41,109 bases of DNA from Bacteroidales bacterium (GTDB lineage Bacteria > Bacteroidota > Bacteroidia > Bacteroidales > Bacteroidaceae). Location of the stretch: positions 1-41,109 of the forward strand of contig JAAYUD010000019.1 in the NCBI GenBank assembly GCA_012517855.1. Reading direction: 5' to 3'. The notes beneath the pieces are model-generated. The model saw only the letters and a list, made by a program, of their open reading frames with translations. It made no database searches and was not told the origin of the DNA. Below are positions 15,335 to 24,120 of the stretch, piece by piece. Position 1 is the first letter of the stretch, and each line of letters opens with the position of its first letter. A program made the position numbers and the translations under genes.

Positions 15335-16807
15335 ATGAGAAAAAAAAATAATTCATCTGAAGGAATGCTGAATATGTTTGAACAGCGTGTCCTTGATGAT
15401 AGTATAGAAGATCATCGACAAAAAATAGATATCCCAGAGTCGAACAATACTGATTCTTGCGGTCTGGAGGAAGAGAATGATTTGAACTTTGTAGCCAGAT
15501 ATATGAAATTCCTTAAAAAGGTTGTTTACCGAATGAATTTTCGTCCCAGGTACAAACGGATAATGCTGGGGATAACTTATCGTTATATTCAGAACAAAGC
15601 TGATAGTAACAAGGTCATCAGCAAGATGTATCACGTCACCGAGACGATGATAGAAATGGAGATGTGCAAATTCATGAAGGATCTTTTTGCACGTAATATT
15701 CTATGGTTGAATAAGGATTTGGATAAGTTGGGAGATATTAAAGGAGAGGCACGCCAGTGGCTCTATCATACGGCCAATGAGCTATGCGAAGCTACAAAGT
15801 TCCCTTTTCCTCCCGAGAAAATAGATATTCTCAACCCTATAGGTCTCGACAAGGTACACGACATATTATCCGACCTATATATCTTAGTGGAACCCCGCAA
15901 AGGACGTATTGTGTTAAAGCACATCCATGCTATTTTCCTTGCCATGCAAGAGTATATCGTACCTGCTACAATGCCTCAAGTCATCAGCCTGATGGAACAG
16001 AAATTTACTCAGAAAGATTTTTCTATCAATCCCGAAATAGTAAAGACATTGCTCGAAAGTTTTCCACTTATAGAAAAAGTAGGCGACGATCAATATCAGT
16101 TGAAGTTCGAATATTTGAAGAAAGACTACTGCCAAATAGGTCGAATTATCTACGAAAGCCATCATCTTATTAGCAAAGAAGAAATAAGAAAAGAGTTCAA
16201 CAGACGATTGCCTAACGAGATGAAAGATATATCGAAGGTTAGTATCAACGTGCTCAAGGATAGAGATGGCCGATTCAGAGCTCATGGCCGATTGGGATGG
16301 TCGTTTTCTGCTGAAGGCAAAAATGAAAGTGTATCACTACTACAAACGCTTAGAGAGTATGTTAAGCAACACGATGATATCATCCGAAATGATCAGTTGA
16401 TGGATTATCTCATGGAACAGAATCAGACTGCCTACACTATTGAGACTATTAAAAGCTACATCTCGTCGTATTATACACGCTGCAAAGAAGACAAGAATAT
16501 TCTTTGTAGGAAGGATGCTGTTTACCAGCATCCTGAGCATAATTGGATGAAAGTTCATAATGTGAGACCTAAAAATCGTACGCCCGAATATTATCTACAA
16601 ATAGCTCAATTTATCTTCGGTTATGTGAAAGAAAAAAAGGATCGATGCAAGGTCTCGGAGATTGTAAATCTCTGCTATACTAAATTTAATGACAAGATCA
16701 AGCAGAAGAATCTGATATACAAAATTTTGAAAAGATACATAACTGAAGACTTCAAAATAGCCGTTATTGACGGAGAGAAATATATTATCCACATCTCTGT
16801 CCAATGA
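15335..16807 (+). CDS. Unrecognised 490-residue protein with tandem winged-helix-like segments
   Basis: I do not recognise the family. There is no signal peptide or membrane segment; the protein is charged, Lys/Glu rich and presumably cytoplasmic. The first 50 residues look disordered. A helical region follows (50-190). Four stretches then show a helix-helix-helix-strand rhythm like winged helices: about 198-260 (ending DDQYQLKFEYL), 265-325, 333-400 (ending CRKDAVYQHP) and 421-488 (ending DGEKYIIHI). Repeats of this sort occur in DNA- or RNA-binding and transcription-associated proteins, but no catalytic motif is visible. It has a clear housekeeping-type promoter and stands alone between a stem-loop and a long palindrome, facing the stress-protein gene tail to tail. 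Confidence 0.75.
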   Translation: MRKKNNSSEGMLNMFEQRVLDDSIEDHRQKIDIPESNNTDSCGLEEENDLNFVARYMKFLKKVVYRMNFRPRYKRIMLGITYRYIQNKADSNKVISKMYHVTETMIEMEMCKFMKDLFARNILWLNKDLDKLGDIKGEARQWLYHTANELCEATKFPFPPEKIDILNPIGLDKVHDILSDLYILVEPRKGRIVLKHIHAIFLAMQEYIVPATMPQVISLMEQKFTQKDFSINPEIVKTLLESFPLIEKVGDDQYQLKFEYLKKDYCQIGRIIYESHHLISKEEIRKEFNRRLPNEMKDISKVSINVLKDRDGRFRAHGRLGWSFSAEGKNESVSLLQTLREYVKQHDDIIRNDQLMDYLMEQNQTAYTIETIKSYISSYYTRCKEDKNILCRKDAVYQHPEHNWMKVHNVRPKNRTPEYYLQIAQFIFGYVKEKKDRCKVSEIVNLCYTKFNDKIKQKNLIYKILKRYITEDFKIAVIDGEKYIIHISVQ

Positions 16808-16898
16808 CAGAATAAAGGGATAACAGAAGAATTTTATAAGTATAACTTTGCTTTTTTCGAACCTGCGGAATAAACAAAATCGTCGTATGTCAGTTTCT

Positions 16899-16944
16899 TT
16901 ATTGACGTCCATACGTTTTCTTGAAAACGTATGGACGTCAATAA
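16899..16944. terminator. Perfect 22-bp palindrome between convergent genes (bidirectional terminator candidate)
   Basis: The arms 16899-16920 and 16923-16944 are perfectly complementary around a 2-nt centre; the inner part of the left arm reads GACGTCCATACGTTTTC. It lies between two genes that end facing each other (16807 and 16999). A shared transcription terminator is the simplest reading, although the tails are only weakly T-rich and the loop is unusually tight. Confidence 0.6.
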
Positions 16945-16998
16945 TTTTAGGGGCATATGTGGTTTTAGAAGAAGGAATATATACCTCTCTGTTTCGAA

Positions 16999-18135
16999 TC
17001 AGTTGGACGAATTAATATTGAGCATCATCAGCGGTGTATCCGAATGGAATATCATTCGTTGTGCTATGCTTGGATTAAATAGTCTGGAGAAGACATTCCG
17101 TTTGCGAGAAGTCAACGCTATAATATCGATGCCATTGTCTTTTATGTATTTGTCCAGACTTTTGAGCAAGTCATCGTCTTTTACCACGTCATAATGGATG
17201 TCGATCGAAGGATACTGGTGCTGAAAATAATCTTTGATACCCGCCAGTTTAATTTCGTTCCATGTATTGTGAGTGCCTTCGAGATGCAATAAAGAAATAG
17301 AAAATTGGTAATTGCTTTTCCATGATTTGATGAAAGAATCGAAGGCTATTAAATCAAACTGTTCAAAATTCGTGATAAAAGCGATGTGCTTCACATCTTT
17401 AAAGTCTTTGAGTGGCGTATTGTCTGGAATAGCCAGAATACTAACGCGCCCCCGCTCGATGATTTCGGCCGTAACACTGCCCATCAAGTCGACATCCTTT
17501 TTATGTTTGCCTCGGGTCCCCATAATGATCAGATTGGGACGTTTCTCTTTTGAGTAGCGCAATATTTCTTCTTCTGGAATACCCTCTTTCAAGATGCAGG
17601 TGTATCTGACATCGGGCAATTCATGATTTGCGATGTTTTGATTGATGTTTGTTTTTAGTTCCTCTAATTCTTTGTGGATAGTAGCCAATTCGATCTTAGA
17701 CTCTTTGTCATTGCCCAATGGAAAGTTGAATGATTCTCCGTAATAGGGCAAAGACGAAAACGTTGAAGTGAGATAAACGTGCATTAGAGTAATCCGATAA
17801 TGCATTTTGTTAGCAATGTGGAAAGCTATTTCACAAACCCGCATCGAGTATTCGGAGAAGTCTACCGGAACGAGGATTTCTTCACTTTTTTCTTCTGCAA
17901 CAGGAACCTTCTCTCCTACTATACCTTCGGCAAGCCATGCAGGGCTTTCAGTTATCTTAAGTGCTTGTGGCAAGTCACGTTCTTTGATGCGAACCCTTAC
18001 TCCCGATGAAACGACCGGATTGAGTGTGTGCAGGTTGGCTATATAAACATCAATACCTTCTTTTTCGAGAAACTTTTTAAGAATGAGGGCCTTGTTGTAG
18101 GTCAACGTAACTAATGTGACTAACTTATCTTCCAT
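16999..18135 (-). CDS. Tandem universal stress protein with an N-terminal DUF2007-like domain
   Basis: The protein has 378 residues from the ATG at 18135; a longer frame from 18168 adds an unlikely leader. Residues 1-70 (LVTLVTLTYNKALILKKF, GVRVRIKERDLPQALKI) resemble the DUF2007 putative signal-transducing domain. USP domain 1 (about 86-240) starts EEILVPVDFSEYS and keeps the ATP-binding loop GTRGKHKKDVDLMGSVT (G-x2-G-x9-GS). USP domain 2 (about 250-378) keeps the fold but its loop is degenerate (TSRKRNVFSRLFNPSIA), so only one domain probably binds ATP. Such proteins are made in starvation, oxygen or envelope stress. The Bat operon lies just upstream on the same strand, but separate terminators suggest independent expression. 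Confidence 0.88.
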   Translation of the reverse strand: MEDKLVTLVTLTYNKALILKKFLEKEGIDVYIANLHTLNPVVSSGVRVRIKERDLPQALKITESPAWLAEGIVGEKVPVAEEKSEEILVPVDFSEYSMRVCEIAFHIANKMHYRITLMHVYLTSTFSSLPYYGESFNFPLGNDKESKIELATIHKELEELKTNINQNIANHELPDVRYTCILKEGIPEEEILRYSKEKRPNLIIMGTRGKHKKDVDLMGSVTAEIIERGRVSILAIPDNTPLKDFKDVKHIAFITNFEQFDLIAFDSFIKSWKSNYQFSISLLHLEGTHNTWNEIKLAGIKDYFQHQYPSIDIHYDVVKDDDLLKSLDKYIKDNGIDIIALTSRKRNVFSRLFNPSIAQRMIFHSDTPLMMLNINSSN

Positions 18136-18168
18136 ATTCAATTCTTTTGTATATATTGTGTATAACAA

Positions 18169-18209
18169 ATAATCCCAATTGTTTTATCGAAGTATGCAAT
18201 TGGGATTAT
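18169..18209 (-). terminator. Stem-loop terminator of the small DNA-binding-like gene
   Basis: ATAATCCCAATTG (18169-18181) and CAATTGGGATTAT (18197-18209) are perfect 13-bp arms around a 15-nt loop, starting 17 bp past the stop codon of the minus-strand gene at 18227-18517 and ahead of the stress-protein start. On the minus strand it is followed by ATTTGTTATAC, a modest T-rich tail. Confidence 0.7.
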
Positions 18210-18226
18210 CAGTTAATATTCTCTTT

Positions 18227-18517
18227 TTACACTATCGCCGGAGCGACCGGAGCGACTTCTTGTAATAAGATATTATTTTCTTTCAAGATATTTAAAGCGC
18301 GATCTAAGACCGTCGTGTCATCGAGCATCACCAAACCACCATCAGGTCCGGGTTCAATGTGTAATCCAACACTTTTACCTTCTTTAAAGTTATAGCCGCC
18401 GAAGAAGTTTCGAACAGTATCGACATCTAAACCCAATTCGCTGGCAATTCTACGCATACTACCCGTTGGTAAGGAGTCTTTAATCTTGCGAAGTTCATTA
18501 AATGTTATTGTCCTCAT
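18227..18517 (-). CDS. Small putative DNA-binding protein (helix-turn-helix N-terminus)
   Basis: The 96-residue protein has no signal peptide. Residues about 6-45 (LRKIKDSLPTGSMRRIASELGLDVDTVRNFFGG) read as a helix-turn-helix like those of small regulators. The rest (GLHIEPGPDGGLVMLDDTTVLDRALNILKE) ends in an amphipathic helix followed by a hydrophobic tail. It resembles a conserved small protein of Bacteroides without a named role. It has its own terminator and lies between batE and the stress-protein gene. Regulation of a neighbour is possible but not shown. Confidence 0.75.
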   Translation of the reverse strand: MRTITFNELRKIKDSLPTGSMRRIASELGLDVDTVRNFFGGYNFKEGKSVGLHIEPGPDGGLVMLDDTTVLDRALNILKENNILLQEVAPVAPAIV

Positions 18518-18657
18518 GTCATATACAATTTAAGAGTTAATAAACATGTTTGGTTAAAATCACGCTTTAAACTTAATAATAAAAAAAGGATAAAACAAAT
18601 AATTTCACATTTTCTTATAATAAATTATCGTTGTCGTGGATAATTTAAACATCTCCA

Positions 18658-19428
18658 TTAGATAACCTCAATATCCGATGTATGTACCCAGCCTTCTTTG
18701 CCATCTTCTAGCTGAATATCTTTCCATTCGCTCATCGAATTGTCTTTGATTGTAACCTTGTGGCCATCGTGTATCTCAAATAATTTTGTTCCGCTTTCGC
18801 TTGGAGTGCTGCGCACAATGACGCTATGGCTCATAATGATAGCTGTGCTCCTGTTCACTAGACCTTCTTTCTGATTGAAGGCAAATATGTTGGCAAGTAT
18901 AGTAGTTCCGAGAAATATCAAACCGCAGACGAATCCTATCTTTTTAACTTTGACGTATTTGGAAAATACATAAAAGTATACGGAGCCTATGAAAAGGAAA
19001 AAGAAGAGTATACCCCATTTGGCCCATCCATCGGCACTTACTGCATTGTTTAGCGTTTTGGCCCATGTGATGAAGAAAAGCTCGGTAGTAGGATTTGCCT
19101 TATCCAGGGTTTTGCCTCTTGCAATTTCCAGATTGTTGCGAATGTCGCTATTGTAAGGTTCGAGTAGCAGAGCCCGTTCGTAATTTAAAATGGACTTCGC
19201 TATCTCGTTGTGTTTATAATAGCTGTTGCCCAGATTGTAATAGACTTCGGCCGATTCTCCATTTTTCAGAATGTTCTCGTAAAGTTGAATTGCAGTGGCA
19301 TAGTTTGCTTTCGAATATGCTACATCGGCATCTTTCTTCATCTTGTTTGCTGCATCGGACGAAGAAGCAAAGCTAGATGCTGAAAACGTCAATAATATAC
19401 TGATAATGATAAATGTTATTTTTTTCAT
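18658..19428 (-). CDS. batE: BatE: TPR and SH3-like membrane protein
   Basis: The 256-residue protein has a signal peptide (cut near SSFASS). TPR units lie at about 25-110 (ATAIQLYENILKNGESAEVYYNLGNSYYKHNEIAKS), split here by eye. Two membrane segments follow at about 135-155 and 165-183 (ILFFFLFIGSVYFYVF; IGFVCGLIFLGTTILANIF). A bacterial SH3-like domain closes the protein (SVIVRSTPSESGTKLFEIHDG ... WVHTSDIEVI). This is the standard BatE arrangement, last gene of the Bat operon, 16 bp after batD. Bat proteins are thought to act together at the envelope during oxidative and other stress; the mechanism is unknown. Confidence 0.92.
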   Translation of the reverse strand: MKKITFIIISILLTFSASSFASSSDAANKMKKDADVAYSKANYATAIQLYENILKNGESAEVYYNLGNSYYKHNEIAKSILNYERALLLEPYNSDIRNNLEIARGKTLDKANPTTELFFITWAKTLNNAVSADGWAKWGILFFFLFIGSVYFYVFSKYVKVKKIGFVCGLIFLGTTILANIFAFNQKEGLVNRSTAIIMSHSVIVRSTPSESGTKLFEIHDGHKVTIKDNSMSEWKDIQLEDGKEGWVHTSDIEVI

Positions 19429-19444
19429 CTTACTACTCTCCTCA

Positions 19445-21301
19445 TTATTTACGCTTGATTGAGTTTTCCATCTTGCTCATAATCTCCATGCACGAAGTAT
19501 AGACCTTGTCCATGGTTTGATTAGTGTCGCCACTCGGAGCAAAGTGAGCAAACTCACATTCGTTCAATGTATTTAAGAAATCGTTTATAAGTTCTTCGCT
19601 CACCCCATAGTTTTTCATATTCTCTTCGATATTATCTTTTGACAATTGAGATACCGGAATGTTCAGTTTGTCGCTTGTATATCCCCAGAGTGCTTTTAGA
19701 ACTTCATCGTAGAATTCGTCTTTCTTATTTTCAATCAATAGCTTCCCTGCATATTTCAATCGTTTGTTGGCTACTTTGTTGGCTTTCTTGTTGCGTACTT
19801 TAGCCAGATTGGCGTTTTCGACTATTTGCTGGTGATAAAGAATCAAGAAGACTAGGAATGCAATAGCTGGAAGAATATACCATAGCCAGTAAGTGATAGA
19901 ACCGAATAGTACCGAACCTTGGGGCTCGAGAGATATATTATTCATCTTGATATAACGTATGTCGTCTCCCAACACCTTAACGTCTTGTTTGTTGGTAAAG
20001 TTCTGTATTTGTTGAGATGCATTGCCGGCACCTTTTTCTACTTCAATCCTATAAGGTTGCGTACGTATTGTCTTGTACGTATTGCTGCTGCTGTCGAAAT
20101 ACGTCAACGTTGCTGCAGGGATGGTAAAGGTTCCTGGGTCGCGAGGAATCAGCAGATAGTCTATAGTCTTTGTCCCTTCGACACCGGCTGCGGTAAGTTG
20201 AGTATTCTCCTTGATTTTCGGATCATACTTTTCAAAATTGTAGGGGAAGTTGATTATTGGAGCCGAAAGCAGTTTCAAATTACCTGTTCCGGAGATGACA
20301 ATATGCATGGTGATGGCATCGTTGGTCTTCACCTTGTGGCTATTGATGGAAGAGGTCATTCTGAAAGTTCCGACACCTCCCGAGAAGTTGGATGGACGGG
20401 TGGGTAATGGAATAACATTGATATTGAGTACTGGCGATGTCAAAGTCTTTTTGTAATTGATGATATTGCCTCCACCATTGAAGAATGCATCGAACGGATC
20501 GGCCGTTTGCGAGACCTTGGATACCACGGCATCAAACCGTGCGCTACCTATTTTCAGTTTACCCGATTGTTGTGGGAAAAGCACAAATTGCCTATATATG
20601 GTGGTGTAGTAATTATGACCGTGGTAGGTTGCTGTGGTCCATCGGGCATTGGTAGGCAATTGCACCTCTTGCGAATGGAACCCTTTAAAATCGGGTAGCA
20701 CTACATTGTCAAACCGAAGATTGGCTTCTCGGGTATATATACGATAGGTAAGTACCATCGCTTCTTGTTCGTGTACGCTTGTTTTGTTCAGCGAGCCTGT
20801 AACAAACAAGTCGCCGGATGATACTCCATGATTCGAAGAAGAGTGTCCGTTTCGTCCTCCTGCGTTAGCGCCTCTTACACCTCCGGCAGACGAATGTCCG
20901 CCACTGCCGGCAACGACTTTGATATGAACACCGTTTGATGTAACGTGTTCACCGTTGGCTTGGGCTGACGCACCTCCGATGGAGTATGCCCCGGGTGCTG
21001 TAGCCATTAATATATATGTGAAAGTGACACTCCCCGAAGAAGAAACATGTCCATTGATTATTTGTGTACTACTCTCTTCTGAGCGACTGGGCCCGATGAG
21101 CACATCAAATCCTTTGATGGATGGAGCACGGAAGTTGGCGACATTGGTCGTACCGATAGTAAACGATAAGCGGAATTGCTCGCCTACGGATACAGTTTGT
21201 GGAGCAGAAGCTGTAAATCTGACTTTCGCTTCGGTGCGCTGTACAAATACTACTGTTACTAATAAGACAAGTATGAATAAACTCTTTTTCATCATTCTCA
21301 T
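19445..21301 (-). CDS. batD: BatD: periplasmic beta-rich, membrane-anchored protein
   Basis: The 618-residue protein has a signal peptide (cut near TEAKV) and starts its mature part with VSVGEQFRLSFTIGTTNVANF, typical of BatD (oxygen tolerance protein family). It has Ig-like beta domains through about residue 440, including a Gly/Ser-rich linker near 130-165. One membrane helix (YWLWYILPAIAFLVFLILYH) leads into a cytoplasmic helical tail of about 120 residues. The large periplasmic part probably contacts BatA/BatB. It starts 11 bp after batC. In-frame ATGs at 21295 and 21292 are alternative starts. Confidence 0.92.
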   Translation of the reverse strand: MRMMKKSLFILVLLVTVVFVQRTEAKVRFTASAPQTVSVGEQFRLSFTIGTTNVANFRAPSIKGFDVLIGPSRSEESSTQIINGHVSSSGSVTFTYILMATAPGAYSIGGASAQANGEHVTSNGVHIKVVAGSGGHSSAGGVRGANAGGRNGHSSSNHGVSSGDLFVTGSLNKTSVHEQEAMVLTYRIYTREANLRFDNVVLPDFKGFHSQEVQLPTNARWTTATYHGHNYYTTIYRQFVLFPQQSGKLKIGSARFDAVVSKVSQTADPFDAFFNGGGNIINYKKTLTSPVLNINVIPLPTRPSNFSGGVGTFRMTSSINSHKVKTNDAITMHIVISGTGNLKLLSAPIINFPYNFEKYDPKIKENTQLTAAGVEGTKTIDYLLIPRDPGTFTIPAATLTYFDSSSNTYKTIRTQPYRIEVEKGAGNASQQIQNFTNKQDVKVLGDDIRYIKMNNISLEPQGSVLFGSITYWLWYILPAIAFLVFLILYHQQIVENANLAKVRNKKANKVANKRLKYAGKLLIENKKDEFYDEVLKALWGYTSDKLNIPVSQLSKDNIEENMKNYGVSEELINDFLNTLNECEFAHFAPSGDTNQTMDKVYTSCMEIMSKMENSIKRK

Positions 21302-21312
21302 AAATTAAACAA

Positions 21313-22020
21313 TTACCAGTTCTTCTCTAAGCGATTACCTTTTATACCTTGTTTCTTCACTTTGTTTTGCGTTCCTTTTTCTTCTTGCATAACAGCGTTC
21401 AGCAATTGGTCGGCATTTTGTTTCGACATCTTGTTTTGGTTCTGCTTTTGCTGTTGTTGGTTTTGTTTGTTCTGATCTTTATTTTGTTTATTTTGATCTT
21501 GTTTGTTTTTATCCTTCTTATTTTGCTTGTTCTTATCTTTATTCTTGTCCTTCTTATTTTTGTCTTTATTCTTATTCTGAGGCTGTTTTTTCAGCAATTT
21601 CTGAGCAAGTGCCAGGTTATAGCGTGTTTCTTCGTCATTTGGATTATTGAGTAGCGAAGAAGAAAAAGCTTTTATTGCATTGGCATAGTCTTTATTAGCC
21701 ATGAGCAATACACCCATATTGTGATAGATAGAAGCAAGTTTCGATTTGTCTTTTTCATTCTTGGCAGCCGACTGATACATTTTCATTGCATCAGAGTATT
21801 TTTTCTCCATCGAAAGCGTATTGCCTAAATTGTACATCGAAACAGACGACTTCTTGTTAGTATCCAGTGCTTTGCGGTAATAGACTTCCGATTTCACATA
21901 CGATTTGTGTTGAAAAGCCCGATTACCTTTTCTGATATTGATTCTTTCGTTCTTTTGTGCATTGGCGCCCAAAGATAAAAGCAAAAGACATAACAATAAT
22001 ATGTATTTATTCTTCATCAT
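21313..22020 (-). CDS. batC: BatC: TPR protein with Lys/Asn/Gln-rich tail
   Basis: The 235-residue protein has a signal peptide (cut near LGANAQ) and TPR repeats at about 30-145 (YVKSEVYYRKALDTNKKS, SVSMYNLGNTLSMEKKYSDA, YNLALAQKL). A low-complexity run of about 60 residues follows, built from KDKNK, KNKQ and QNK units, then a short conserved end (DQLLNAVMQEEKGTQNKV). The run is the normal variable part of BatC. It has 1 bp between its start and the batB stop, so the two are translationally coupled. Confidence 0.92.
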   Translation of the reverse strand: MMKNKYILLLCLLLLSLGANAQKNERINIRKGNRAFQHKSYVKSEVYYRKALDTNKKSSVSMYNLGNTLSMEKKYSDAMKMYQSAAKNEKDKSKLASIYHNMGVLLMANKDYANAIKAFSSSLLNNPNDEETRYNLALAQKLLKKQPQNKNKDKNKKDKNKDKNKQNKKDKNKQDQNKQNKDQNKQNQQQQKQNQNKMSKQNADQLLNAVMQEEKGTQNKVKKQGIKGNRLEKNW

Positions 22021-22021
22021 T

Positions 22022-23059
22022 TTACCTCTTAATTAATTTGTTGGAAAACAAATGTACATTCTTGAATCTTGGATTTCTGAACTCCAATATACATAAGTCA
22101 GCTATAAGCAACAATAGAATAATCCAAGCAATGGCTTGAAACTGTTCATCGTATTCGCTGAATACTTTAGAATTTATTTCGGCTTTTGCCAATTTGTCTA
22201 TTTCTCCATTGATAGCTTTCTGAGCCGTATCCGTATTGTCTACTCTAACATAAATGCCCTTTCCTATCTGTGCCAGTTGCTTGCACATGTTTTCATCAAG
22301 ACGGGTTGTTACAACGTTGCCTTGAGCGTCCCGCAGATAATCATGAGAGCCCGGAATAGGAATAGGTCCACCGTTGGGCATTCCCACGCCTAATACGTTA
22401 ACCTCGATACCTTTCTTCTGTGCTTCTTTTACTGCATCTTCGGCACCCGGTTCATGGTTTTCTCCGTCGGTGATAAGTACGATTGCTCTGCCTATGCCTT
22501 TTTGAGGTGTAAAACTACGAGTGGCCAAATTTATTGCCGCTCCTATTGCAGTGCCTTGCTGTTGAATCATTGTTGGAGAAATAGCGTCGAGAAACATTTT
22601 GGCCGAAACGAAATCGCTGGTAATAGGCAGTTGGGTAAATGCATCGCCAGCAAAAACGATGAAGCCTACCTTATCGTTATCCAGTTGATCTACCAATTGA
22701 GATACCAATAGTTTGGCACGTTCCAAACGACTTGGCACTACGTCTTGGGCATACATGGAGTTGGATATATCTAGCGCTATAACGATTTCTATACCTTTGC
22801 GTTTTACGTTTTCTGCTTTCGTACCGAACTGTGGACGAGCCAGCAGCACGGATAGAAGTCCTACAATGCAAAGCATCAGAATGTATTTTGCATCGGGACG
22901 GTGTTTGGATACTGACGGCATAAGTTGCGCCATCAATTCGGGGTCGCCGAATTCACGCAGACGGCGTCGGCGTTTGAGATTGCTATATAAGTAAAATATT
23001 ACTAATGCCGGAAGCAAAAGTAAAAGATATAAATAGGCTGGTTCTTCAAATCGAAACAT
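22022..23059 (-). CDS. batB: BatB: membrane von Willebrand-A protein
   Basis: The 345-residue protein has N-terminal membrane helices (about 8-26 and 58-74) and a conserved ARPQFG. The VWA domain begins at about 90 with the metal-ion site DISNSM (97-102), followed by TAIGAAI and the second metal loop LITDGENHEPGA. A C-terminal helix anchors the protein (AIAWIILLLLIADLCILEF). The domain faces the periplasm in the usual model. It is partner to BatA, 27 bp downstream of it. BatA/BatB pairs are thought to form a MoxR-dependent complex. Confidence 0.94.
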   Translation of the reverse strand: MFRFEEPAYLYLLLLLPALVIFYLYSNLKRRRRLREFGDPELMAQLMPSVSKHRPDAKYILMLCIVGLLSVLLARPQFGTKAENVKRKGIEIVIALDISNSMYAQDVVPSRLERAKLLVSQLVDQLDNDKVGFIVFAGDAFTQLPITSDFVSAKMFLDAISPTMIQQQGTAIGAAINLATRSFTPQKGIGRAIVLITDGENHEPGAEDAVKEAQKKGIEVNVLGVGMPNGGPIPIPGSHDYLRDAQGNVVTTRLDENMCKQLAQIGKGIYVRVDNTDTAQKAINGEIDKLAKAEINSKVFSEYDEQFQAIAWIILLLLIADLCILEFRNPRFKNVHLFSNKLIKR

Positions 23060-23086
23060 TTTACTTCTTCTTTTTTATCGTTTATG

Positions 23087-24070
23087 TTAAGGCAACTTCT
23101 TCAGCACTGTTTGGCGTAGCAATATTTCGAGCAATACGCACAATAAAGCCATTAATGCAAAAGGTTGATATTCTTCGGTACGTTTATTAAACGACTTTAC
23201 ATTCAATTTTGTTTTCTCCAGTTTGTCTATCTCCTGATAAATCTTCTCGAGCTTAGAACGGCTTGTTGCCCTGTAATAGATACCGTCGGTGATACCGGCT
23301 ATCTGAGTCAATGTCTTCTCGTCTATCTCTACGGGCATGCTTATATACTGGATTGTTCCACCCACCTGTACCGGATAAGCTGCTGTACCATTTGATCCTA
23401 TACCGATGGTATAAATTCGGATACCGTATGTCTTGGCTATTTCTGCCGCCGTAAGCGGAGATATATCGCCCATGTTGTTCGATCCGTCCGTAAGCAAGAT
23501 GATGACTTTCGATTTGGCTTTGCTGTTTTTCAGATGCGATACGGCATTGGCAAGCCCCATTCCGATAGCTGTACCATCGGGTAGCATACCGGCTTTTATA
23601 CTCTGAAACAAGTTAAGCAGTACGGCATGATCTATCGTAAGAGGACATTGGGTGAAACTTTCGGCAGCAAAGAGTGTCAGACCGATATTGTCGTTGGGGC
23701 GGCCGTTTATGAATTCGGCAGCAACCTCTTCGGCTGCTTGTATGCGGTTGGGCTTAATATCTTCGGCAAGCATACTGGTCGAAGTATCCAGGCACATCAT
23801 GATATCTATACCTTCTGTTTCACTGTCTTTCCAACTATTGGTCGATTGAGGACGAGCCAAAATCAAGATGATGAATATAAAAGTAAATATTCTAAGTAAG
23901 AAAGGTGCATGAAGTAGGTAAAGTTTGAAACTTTTGGGCGTTTTTGCATAAACTTTGGTGTCCGACACTTGTAGAGAAGCACCGGACTTTTTCCCCTTTG
24001 TAATATACCAGATGATGTAAGGTATAAGAAAAAGCAGCAAAAACAAATATCCACTATTGGCAAAAACCAT
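23087..24070 (-). CDS. batA: BatA: membrane von Willebrand-A protein
   Basis: The 327-residue protein is a paralogue of BatB: N-terminal helices at about 5-24 and 58-73, ARPQ motif, metal-ion site DTSTSM (95-100), DGTAIGMGLA, and the loop LLTDGSNNMGD, with a C-terminal helix (FALMALLCVLLEILL). All metal-ion-dependent adhesion site residues appear intact. The gene lies 50 bp after batZ and 27 bp before batB. In Bacteroides fragilis the Bat operon was described as an aerotolerance locus. Confidence 0.94.
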   Translation of the reverse strand: MVFANSGYLFLLLFLIPYIIWYITKGKKSGASLQVSDTKVYAKTPKSFKLYLLHAPFLLRIFTFIFIILILARPQSTNSWKDSETEGIDIMMCLDTSTSMLAEDIKPNRIQAAEEVAAEFINGRPNDNIGLTLFAAESFTQCPLTIDHAVLLNLFQSIKAGMLPDGTAIGMGLANAVSHLKNSKAKSKVIILLTDGSNNMGDISPLTAAEIAKTYGIRIYTIGIGSNGTAAYPVQVGGTIQYISMPVEIDEKTLTQIAGITDGIYYRATSRSKLEKIYQEIDKLEKTKLNVKSFNKRTEEYQPFALMALLCVLLEILLRQTVLKKLP

Positions 24071-24120
24071 TTTAATTCTAGTTAATTAAATTGTTATGTT
24101 ATATATGTACTACTCTTCTT

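Noticed and set aside
21430-21600. Short tandem repeat array that might mark a CRISPR or satellite
   Set aside because: It is the Lys/Asn/Gln-rich coding tail of BatC, a normal low-complexity part of that protein; the units are not separated by spacers.
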